Source: UBA11524 sp051883695
GTDB taxonomy: Bacteria > Bacillota > Clostridia > Christensenellales > Aristaeellaceae
DNA: 17,714 nt
Assembly: GCA_051883695.1 (NCBI GenBank)
Contig: JBJEUF010000052.1
Coordinates: 1-17,714, forward strand
Direction: 5' to 3'
Part shown: positions 1 through 5,413 of the stretch, piece after piece
Layout of the letters: each line of letters begins with the position of its first letter
Numbering within the stretch: position 1 is the first letter of the stretch
Notes under the pieces: generated by a model
Told to the model about the DNA's origin: nothing
Database searches by the model: none
What the model saw: the letters and a program-made list of their open reading frames with translations, nothing else
Program-made: the position numbers and the translations under genes

Positions 1-56
1 ACCGGGAAGGACTCGGGGGAAGGTGCCTTAACCCACATCTTCTATGGAAACCTCAG

Positions 57-129
57 AAAAAAAGTGTGTTTCCAAATTCGCCAGGCAACATTTTCGGAAA
101 CTGCACCTGTCTCATTTTAGAAACACACT
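57..129 (-). terminator. Probable intrinsic terminator of pgi, long loop
   Basis: Directly downstream of the pgi stop on the minus strand, the 10-base arm AGTGTGTTTC (120-129) pairs perfectly with GAAACACACT (63-72) and is followed by a run of seven T (57-63 read on the minus strand). The loop is 47 nt, unusually long, and holds a weaker inner pairing between CAGG and CCTG. Stem plus T-run fits rho-independent termination. The first 55 bases of the window show nothing else I can name. Confidence 0.65.
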
Positions 130-135
130 CTAAGA

Positions 136-1479
136 TTACTTGTTCAGCCGGGCTTCCAGCTCCGCCTTGCGGGCTTCATAGCCGGGCTTGCCCAGCAGGG
201 CGAACATGTTCTTCTTGTAGGCCTCCACGCCGGGCTGGTCGAAGGGGTTTACGCCCAGCAGATAGCCGGAGATGCCGCAGGCCTTCTCGAAGAAGTACAC
301 CAAATAGCCGAAATGGTACGCATCCGCTTCGTCAATCTCGATGATGATGTTGGGTGTGCCGCCGTCCATGTGCGCCATCAGGGTGCCCTGATAGGCCTTG
401 GAATTGACGAACTGCACGGACTTGCCCGCCAGGTAGTTCAGGCCGTCGATGTCCTCGGCAGCTTCCTCAATCAAGGCCTCGCTGCGGGGGTTCCTGACCC
501 AGATGACCGTCTCAAACAGGTTGCGGGTGCCGTCCTGAATGAACTGGCCGATGGAGTGCAGATCGGTGGAGAAGTTCGCAGCCGTGGGGAACAGGCCCTT
601 GTTGTCCTTGCCCTCGGACTCGGCGAACAGCTGCTTGAACCACTCGCCCGTCATCGTCAGCGCAGGCTCGTAGTTCACCAGAATCTCGGTGGCCTTGCCC
701 TTGTGGAACAGGATGTTGCGCAGCGCGGCGTACTTCATGGAGGGATTGCAGTCGATGCAGCCCTCCCTGCAGACCTCGCGGGCTTCCTGTGCGCCCTTCA
801 TCATGGCTTCGATGTCGATTCCGGCGGCGGCGATGGGCAGCAGGCCCACGGCGGTCAGCACGGAGAAACGGCCGCCCACGTCATCCGGCACGACGAAGGT
901 CTCGTAGCCCTCGGCGTCAGACAGGTTCTTCAGCGCGCCGCGCGCCTTGTCGGTCGTGGCATAGATGCGGCTCTTCGCGCCCTCCTTGCCGTACTTCTCC
1001 TCCAGCATCTTCTTGAAAACGCGGAAGGCGATGGCCGGCTCGGTGGTGGTGCCGGACTTGGAGATGATGTTGACGGAGAAGTCACGGTCGCCGATGATCC
1101 GGATGATATCGTTCAGGTAGGAGGAGGAAATGTTGTTGCCCGCAAAGTAGATTTCCGGGATGCCCTCGGGGCGGACGCCGTTGTACATCTGACCGTTGAC
1201 AAACTCGATGGCCGCGCGGGCGCCCAGATAGGAACCGCCGATACCGATGACCACCAGCACCTTGCTGTCCGCCTGAATCTTCTTCGCCGCCTTCTGAATG
1301 CGGACGAACTCATCCCTGTCATAGTTCACCGGCAGATCGAGCCAGCCCAGGAAGTCGTTGCCCGCGCCCTTGCCGGACAGCAGCACATCGTTCGCCGTCT
1401 TGACCAGCGCGGACATGTTCTCTATTTCGGCCGCAGAAACAAATCCTGTCAGACCGGTCAGCTTCAGATTCATTGCCAT
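136..1479 (-). CDS. pgi: Glucose-6-phosphate isomerase
   Basis: Interconverts glucose 6-phosphate and fructose 6-phosphate in cytosolic glycolysis and gluconeogenesis. The 447-residue length matches the short bacterial form. Visible signatures are GIGGSYLGARA (about residues 79-89), the sugar-phosphate-binding SKSGTTTE (140-147), the family signature GGRFSVLTAVGLLP (202-215), the ESEGK segment with the likely catalytic glutamate (about 288), DLHSIGQF, and the C-terminal GVEAYKKNMF lysine region. I place the start at the ATG at 1477-1479 (MAMNLKL), 9 nt after a GGAG at 1489-1492. An upstream TTG would fall on the ribosome-binding site, and a second ATG six bases downstream has poorer spacing. 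It is monocistronic, divergent from ddh, with its own promoter and terminator. Nothing is odd in the protein. Confidence 0.97.
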   Translation of the reverse strand: MAMNLKLTGLTGFVSAAEIENMSALVKTANDVLLSGKGAGNDFLGWLDLPVNYDRDEFVRIQKAAKKIQADSKVLVVIGIGGSYLGARAAIEFVNGQMYNGVRPEGIPEIYFAGNNISSSYLNDIIRIIGDRDFSVNIISKSGTTTEPAIAFRVFKKMLEEKYGKEGAKSRIYATTDKARGALKNLSDAEGYETFVVPDDVGGRFSVLTAVGLLPIAAAGIDIEAMMKGAQEAREVCREGCIDCNPSMKYAALRNILFHKGKATEILVNYEPALTMTGEWFKQLFAESEGKDNKGLFPTAANFSTDLHSIGQFIQDGTRNLFETVIWVRNPRSEALIEEAAEDIDGLNYLAGKSVQFVNSKAYQGTLMAHMDGGTPNIIIEIDEADAYHFGYLVYFFEKACGISGYLLGVNPFDQPGVEAYKKNMFALLGKPGYEARKAELEARLNK

Positions 1480-1531
1480 ATTGATCGTCTCCAATCATCA
1501 GTTATTCGCTTCCGGGGTTTTACCGGTTCTT

Positions 1532-1560
1532 ATTATACCGCTTTGCAACCGGTTGCGCAA
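1532..1560 (-). promoter_or_regulatory. pgi promoter with palindrome in the spacer
   Basis: On the minus strand TTGCGC (1555-1560) and TATAAT (1532-1537) are separated by exactly 17 nt. The spacer and -35 edge contain the perfect 12-base palindrome GCAACCGGTTGC (1545-1556), a plausible repressor operator. The promoter call rests on the perfect -10 box; the operator role is inferred. Confidence 0.65.
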
Positions 1561-1604
1561 GTGCTTTCTGTATGCATCATTTCCTTCTTATACAGGAAAA
1601 ATAC

Positions 1605-1634
1605 TTGTGTATGAAACCCGTTCCGTGGTAAACT
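1605..1634 (+). promoter_or_regulatory. Possible ddh promoter and 5' leader hairpin
   Basis: TTGTGT (1605-1610), 18 nt, then TAAACT (1629-1634) gives a moderate sigma-A-type promoter about 60 nt before ddh. The leader contains a short hairpin, CGCGGC (1649-1654) with GCCGCG (1660-1665). AGGGGGA (near 1682-1688) is the ribosome-binding site 7 nt before the ATG. The match to consensus is modest. Confidence 0.4.
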
Positions 1635-1694
1635 GTTACCGTCTGCAACGCGGCTACCCGCCGCGCATTCTTTGAGATTCAAGGGGGAATCATC

Positions 1695-2687
1695 ATGACC
1701 GCACCCATCCGTGTCGCGATTCTCGGCTATGGCAACCTGGGCCGGGGCGTCGAGCTGGCGCTGCGCCAGAATCCCGATCTGTGCCTGTCCGCCTTCTTCA
1801 CCCGGCGCGATCCTGCCGCGCTCAAAACCCTCTCGCCCGACGTGCCGGTTTATCATGCGGACGAGCTGCCCGGCCATCAGGCGGATTACGATGTGGTGAT
1901 CCTCTGCGGCGGCAGCGCAACCGATCTGCCCGTGCAGAGTCCCGAATACGCCCGGCTGTTCAACATCGTCGACAGCTTCGACACCCACGCCCGCATCCCC
2001 GCACACTTTGAGGCCGTGGACGCCGCCGCGCAATCCGGCGGCAAGGTCGCGCTGATCTCCGCCGGGTGGGATCCCGGCATGTTCAGCCTGCAGCGGCTGC
2101 TGGGTACCTGCATCCTGCCCGAGGGGCAGGACTACACCTTCTGGGGCCGCGGCGTGAGCCAGGGACACTCCGACGCCATCCGCCGCATCGAAGGCGTGCT
2201 GGACGCGAAACAGTACACCATTCCCGTGCCCGAGGCACTAGAGAGCGTCCGCGCGGGAGAGAACCCCATCCTGACCACCCGCCAGAAGCATACCCGCGAG
2301 TGCTGGGTCGTGCCCGAGCCGGGCGCCGATTTGAAGCGCATCGAGCGCGAGATTGTGACCATGCCCAACTACTTCGCGGATTACGACACCACGGTGCACT
2401 TCATCTCCATGGAGGAATTGAAGCGCGATCACAGCGGCATTCCCCACGGCGGCTTCGTGCTGCGCAGCGGCGTGACCGGCGAGCATGGCGAAACGAAGCA
2501 GATGATCGAATACAGCCTGCGTCTGGGCTCCAACCCGGAGTTCACCGCAAACGTGCTGGTCTGCTGTGCCCGTGCCGTGGCCCGCATGGCGAGGGAAGGC
2601 CAGAGCGGCTGCAAGACCATCTTCGATGTGCCCCCGGCGTATTTCTCCGCCATGTCCGGCGAAGAGCTGCGAAAGGCCCTGCTGTAA
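1695..2687 (+). CDS. ddh: meso-Diaminopimelate D-dehydrogenase
   Basis: Catalyses NADPH-dependent reductive amination of tetrahydrodipicolinate to meso-diaminopimelate, the one-step branch of lysine and peptidoglycan precursor synthesis. The 330-residue protein opens with the Rossmann nucleotide-binding motif GYGNLGRG (residues 11-18). It carries the family's conserved ISAGWDPGMFS and FWGRGVSQGHSDAIRRI segments around residues 120-165, which contact substrate, and HGGFVLRSG further on. Length and motif order match the Ddh family throughout. The ATG at 1695 has a good ribosome-binding site 7 nt upstream. It is monocistronic, divergent from pgi, and closed by an intrinsic terminator. It implies meso-DAP peptidoglycan or lysine synthesis by the dehydrogenase route. 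Confidence 0.95.
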   Translation: MTAPIRVAILGYGNLGRGVELALRQNPDLCLSAFFTRRDPAALKTLSPDVPVYHADELPGHQADYDVVILCGGSATDLPVQSPEYARLFNIVDSFDTHARIPAHFEAVDAAAQSGGKVALISAGWDPGMFSLQRLLGTCILPEGQDYTFWGRGVSQGHSDAIRRIEGVLDAKQYTIPVPEALESVRAGENPILTTRQKHTRECWVVPEPGADLKRIEREIVTMPNYFADYDTTVHFISMEELKRDHSGIPHGGFVLRSGVTGEHGETKQMIEYSLRLGSNPEFTANVLVCCARAVARMAREGQSGCKTIFDVPPAYFSAMSGEELRKALL

Positions 2688-2690
2688 ACC

Positions 2691-2728
2691 AAAATGGACG
2701 CTGTACCCGAACGGTCAGCGTCCTTTCT
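2691..2728 (+). terminator. Intrinsic terminator after ddh
   Basis: GGACGCTG (2696-2703) pairs perfectly with CAGCGTCC (2716-2723), followed by TTTCTGT and preceded by AAAA on the other side. It lies between convergent genes (ddh and the small minus-strand gene at 2772) and may act in both directions. Confidence 0.8.
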
Positions 2729-2771
2729 GTATATGAACCTGTTGGGAAATGCGGGATTTCCGGAGGGATGG

Positions 2772-2939
2772 CTATTCCGTCCGCCGGTCCTCGTCCTTCT
2801 GGCGCTTGCGGCTGTAGCGCTTTTTGCTCTCCACCACGCGCAGCACAGGCTTCACCGCACCCCAGTCGCCGCGACCGAGCCGATCATGCTCCTTCTGTGC
2901 GCGCTTGCTCTGCTTCTCCAAAGGGATCATCCGCTTCAT
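2772..2939 (-). CDS. Small basic protein of unknown function, 55 aa
   Basis: This short gene begins MKRMIPLEKQSKRAQKEHDR and continues with a central DWGAVKPVLRVVESKKRYSR block and a very basic, charged tail ending in RRTE. It has a strong GGAGGAAG ribosome-binding site 4-5 nt before the ATG, and its stop is TAG. It starts only 15 nt after the stop of the acetyltransferase gene, so the two are probably co-transcribed. The pattern (initial MxxMIPLEKxSK, then a PVxRVV-S-KK-Y core) resembles short lysine/arginine-rich proteins common in Clostridia that carry no name I know. A nucleic-acid- or ribosome-associated role would suit the charge but is only a guess. Confidence 0.7.
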   Translation of the reverse strand: MKRMIPLEKQSKRAQKEHDRLGRGDWGAVKPVLRVVESKKRYSRKRQKDEDRRTE

Positions 2940-2954
2940 GCGCTTCCTCCTGTT

Positions 2955-3476
2955 TCATACGAAACGAATCTCATAGATCAGCTCCACCCGTTCCCCCTCC
3001 ATACCGCGATTCCGACGGCCCGGCAGCGCGCTCACCTGATGCATTCCCAGCTTCTGCATCACACGGGAGGACGCCGTATTCTCACTGTCGCAGCAGGCGA
3101 AAAGGCGTTTCACGCCCCAATGCGCCACCGCGTAATCCGCCAGCGCCCGGGCGGCCTCGGTGGTATAGCCGCAGCCCCAGACATCCCGGTGCAGCACCCA
3201 GCCCAGCTCCGCCTCCGCGCGATCCTCCTGAAAGAAGATCGTCAGCCCGCCGATGTGCCTTCCGTCCCGGACAATGGCGAATTCCAGCCGGGCAGGCGCC
3301 GGCTTTTGCCACTCAGCCACGGACTCCGCAATCCCCTGTGCCGTTTCCTCCGGCGAATCCGTGGGCAGGAACATCATGTAGCGCGTGTTCTCCGGATCGG
3401 AGGCGTAGGCGTGGGTGGTTGCAAGATCCTCCATGGTGATCGGACGCAGCAGCAAACGGGGCGTCTGAATCTGCAC
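2955..3476 (-). CDS. GNAT-family N-acetyltransferase (RimJ/RimL type)
   Basis: Predicted to transfer acetyl from acetyl-CoA to an amino group of an unknown substrate. The 173-residue product starts with the typical IQTPRLLLRPITMEDL strand-helix. It contains the acetyl-CoA pyrophosphate-binding loop WGCGYTTEA (residues 100-108) and the following NTASSRVMQKLGM segment (133-145), as in the RimJ/RimL-like Acetyltransf_3 group. I choose the GTG at 3474-3476 as start because an AGGAG lies 10 nt upstream and the homologous region begins there. The frame stays open to an ATG at 3608, but the added 44 residues look non-coding. The 158 nt between this gene and the transporter hold only a short GCTGG/CCAGC hairpin (3544-3561) and no convincing promoter. 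The substrate cannot be inferred. Confidence 0.87.
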   Translation of the reverse strand: MQIQTPRLLLRPITMEDLATTHAYASDPENTRYMMFLPTDSPEETAQGIAESVAEWQKPAPARLEFAIVRDGRHIGGLTIFFQEDRAEAELGWVLHRDVWGCGYTTEAARALADYAVAHWGVKRLFACCDSENTASSRVMQKLGMHQVSALPGRRNRGMEGERVELIYEIRFV

Positions 3477-3634
3477 AGGGCGTTCACTCCTTTCGGATGC
3501 GGCAGAGGGCAGGGCATTATTTCCATCTGTTTGAGGGTATGCGGCTGGTCGCTCTGCCAGCGGAGCCAAGGGAATACATGAGATGGAAGCGCGCGGTAAT
3601 ACCACCATGATTCACCGGGCTCTGCATCATCCCA

Positions 3635-4141
3635 TCAGAAATGCACATGCTTCATGTACTTCAACACGCGATCCGCGCACACACCGGTAATCAGGCCGGA
3701 GACAACGCCCGCAATCATCAGCCACGGCAGCAAGGTCACCAATTGGGGGGTGCTGGCCACGACCATTGCCATCGGAAGCTGTCCCATATTGTGCGACACG
3801 CCGCCTATCACGCTGACCGTAACCGGATGCATCCCCTTGATCCGCGAAACCAGCACCATGGCTGTCAGGCTCAGCAGACCGCCGCTAAGGCCAATGAAGA
3901 GGGTTGGAAACAGGCTGCCGAAGAGTAAGTTGGACAAAAACACTTTGAAGATCATCAGCACATAGGCTGTGGGGATATCCAGCATATAGACCGCGAAGAT
4001 GAGGAGGCTGTTGCTCAGGCCCAGCTTCACGCCCTGCACTGTAGGAGGGATCATCTGCTTTTCGACCCAGCCGAGAATGATCATCAGCGCCAGCAGCAGG
4101 CTGCAGATGGCAATCCGCTTGGTGGTAAAGCGCTTGTTCAT
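3635..4141 (-). CDS. Gx transporter family protein (Hpre_diP_synt_I)
   Basis: A 168-residue integral membrane protein with about five hydrophobic segments and the family-typical stretches GLSNSLLIFAVYMLDIPTAY, FLSNLLFGSLFPTLFIGLSG and GGVSHNMGQLPMA. Databases call it heptaprenyl diphosphate synthase component I or Gx transporter. The fold resembles ECF-type substrate-binding membrane components rather than a prenyl synthase, so the old enzyme name should be treated with caution. Its ATG overlaps the stop of the upstream lipoprotein gene (ATGA, 4138-4141), so translation is probably coupled. It usually sits next to NusG-domain-II proteins, as here. The transported substrate is unknown. Confidence 0.88.
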   Translation of the reverse strand: MNKRFTTKRIAICSLLLALMIILGWVEKQMIPPTVQGVKLGLSNSLLIFAVYMLDIPTAYVLMIFKVFLSNLLFGSLFPTLFIGLSGGLLSLTAMVLVSRIKGMHPVTVSVIGGVSHNMGQLPMAMVVASTPQLVTLLPWLMIAGVVSGLITGVCADRVLKYMKHVHF

Positions 4142-4653
4142 TCTACCTGACCTCCCGCATACGCCTGCATGAGCTCCACTACTTCCTCATAGGTGTACAG
4201 CTCCAACGCCACATCGTTGGGCAGGCAGATAATCATGTTTTGCAGCACCCGCTTGCCGCGGTTCTCCAGCGTCACCGTCCCCTGCTCCACACAGTCCTGG
4301 TTTGCGCAGGTGGACTCTGCCATCCGGATGCTGTCCTCCGTCACCTCGACCACATTCACGTTGTCGCCAAAGGTAATCCGGTACCGACCGGCGGTATACA
4401 GCGGAATCGGATCGTATAAATAGCCATGGGCCGTCACAACCAGATATGCCTTGGCCGGTTCCTGTGTCGCCGCAGGCGCATCCGTGGTTTCCGCTGTGGA
4501 CTCTGCCGTCCCGGGGACATTGCCTGCCTCTACCGGTGCCGTGGTTGCCACCGGTTCCTCCGTCAGCGCGGATTCGGGCGGATTGTCCGGGCTGCAGCCC
4601 GCCAGTGCAAGGCAAAGCATCAGGCACAGTAACAGCAGCAGTTTCTTCTTCAT
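4138..4653 (-). CDS. Lipoprotein with NusG domain II
   Basis: The 171-residue protein has a lysine-rich start, a hydrophobic signal and a lipobox LALAGC, giving a lipid-anchored Cys20. Residues 21-68 form a Pro/Thr/Ala/Glu-rich linker. A C-terminal domain from about residue 69 matches the NusG domain II (DUF1312) pattern: a short beta strand, YLYDPIPLYTAGRYRI, then CANQDC (Cys116, Cys121) and MIICLPNDVALELY (Cys143). The domain should face outside the cell. Its function is not established; its association with Gx transporters suggests an extracytoplasmic partner. The gene overlaps its neighbours by ATGA at both ends (4650-4653 and 4138-4141), so the trio is tightly coupled. Confidence 0.85.
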   Translation of the reverse strand: MKKKLLLLLCLMLCLALAGCSPDNPPESALTEEPVATTAPVEAGNVPGTAESTAETTDAPAATQEPAKAYLVVTAHGYLYDPIPLYTAGRYRITFGDNVNVVEVTEDSIRMAESTCANQDCVEQGTVTLENRGKRVLQNMIICLPNDVALELYTYEEVVELMQAYAGGQVE

Positions 4654-4880
4654 ATCGCATCCTCCTTGCAGACCAGAGCAGTTGTCCAGTCCGGATGTCC
4701 GGCATCCTCCGTTTCGGGGGGCTCCATCGTCAGGCTCGGTTCAAACTCGAATTCCAGCGGTCCTGCATAGGGTATGGTCTGCCGTGGTATCAGCTTCGAG
4801 GCAAGCAGTGCAGCCAGCACCATCAGCAGGACAACCGCCAAAGCCAGCAGATTCACCATCAGCACGCGTTTCTTTTCCAT
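4650..4880 (-). CDS. Small single-pass membrane protein, first gene of the Gx/NusG-II operon
   Basis: A 76-residue product starting MEKKRVLMVNLLALAVVLLM. It has a positively charged N-terminus, one hydrophobic segment (about residues 5-30), then a proline/glutamate-rich soluble tail. The ATG at 4878-4880 is preceded by AAGGAG with 6 nt spacing; an ATG 24 nt further upstream would put this ribosome-binding site inside the gene. The stop overlaps the start of the lipoprotein gene. I recognise no domain. Position and topology suggest an accessory membrane protein of the same system. The predicted transcription start lies about 40 nt upstream. Confidence 0.75.
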   Translation of the reverse strand: MEKKRVLMVNLLALAVVLLMVLAALLASKLIPRQTIPYAGPLEFEFEPSLTMEPPETEDAGHPDWTTALVCKEDAI

Positions 4881-4926
4881 ACGCAGCTCCTTCATTCCCG
4901 TCAAGAGGGCCTTTCACCAATATAGT

Positions 4927-4955
4927 ATTTTACAATGCATCCCCCGCCGCGTCAA
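4927..4955 (-). promoter_or_regulatory. Promoter of the Gx/NusG-II operon
   Basis: On the minus strand TTGACG (4950-4955), a 17-nt spacer and TAAAAT (4927-4932) form a good vegetative promoter. The start site is predicted near 4920, about 40 nt before the ATG at 4880. Confidence 0.75.
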
Positions 4956-5099
4956 GTCCCGGAAGACTTCTCCGCGCGTCCCCCGCGTTCTTTTGTCCAT
5001 TCCCCATTTCAGGCGTATCAGCGGGCTGCAGAATTGATACTATGAAGTGCTCTTGCGAAAACAAGCGCGCACTTGTTCAACGCTCCATCAGCTAATGAT

Positions 5100-5320
5100 C
5101 TTTCCCGGATGTGCGGGCTGAAGGTTCCAAAGGGCATCCCGCAGGAGCAGCTCCCCGGCGGGAACGGCCGAAGGCAAGCTCCCGGCGATGCCGGATGTCG
5201 GAAAGCCCTTGGGCCGCGCCCGCAGGCGCGGAGACCCTTCTGCGGCGGGAGTGTTTTGCTTCTGCGGAAGCGAGGAGGCGCTTTCTGATTGTTCCCTCCG
5301 CCTCTTCGGCTGTATGCATT
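5100..5320. other. Hairpin-rich non-coding stretch upstream of beta-mannosidase
   Basis: The roughly 400 bases between the operon promoter (4955) and the mannosidase promoter (5357) contain no gene I can support. They hold several compact inverted repeats: CCGCGCC (5214-5220) with GGCGCGG (5225-5231) around a CGCA tetraloop, CCGGC/GCCGG around GAT near 5182-5194, and GCTTC/GAAGC around TGCG near 5258-5272. An open frame across it on the minus strand has low-complexity content and no ribosome-binding site. It may be an interspersed palindromic repeat or structured RNA. Confidence 0.35.
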
Positions 5321-5356
5321 TTTGTATGAGATCGCCCCGGGCGTTTGTTTCCCCGA

Positions 5357-5385
5357 TTGACACCTTCCGTCCGCTATGCTATGAT
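5357..5385 (+). promoter_or_regulatory. Beta-mannosidase promoter
   Basis: TTGACA (5357-5362), 17 nt and TATGAT (5380-5385) make a near-consensus promoter 29 nt before the ATG. AAGGAG (5401-5406) is the ribosome-binding site with 7 nt spacing. The transcript leader is very short, leaving little room for leader-based regulation. Confidence 0.85.
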
Positions 5386-5413
5386 ACAGACAAATCCTAC
5401 AAGGAGCATTGCT

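Noticed and set aside
2066..3439. A 457-codon plus-strand frame overlapping the ddh end, the terminator and the GNAT gene
   Set aside because: Low-complexity Arg/Pro/Ala product that crosses a terminator and two genes; a codon-bias artefact.
3591..3607. T-box-like motif (GGTGG-TATT-ACCGCG) on the minus strand before the GNAT gene
   Set aside because: The spacing is wrong for a T-box, there is no stem I or terminator structure, and the downstream gene is not an amino-acid or tRNA-charging gene.
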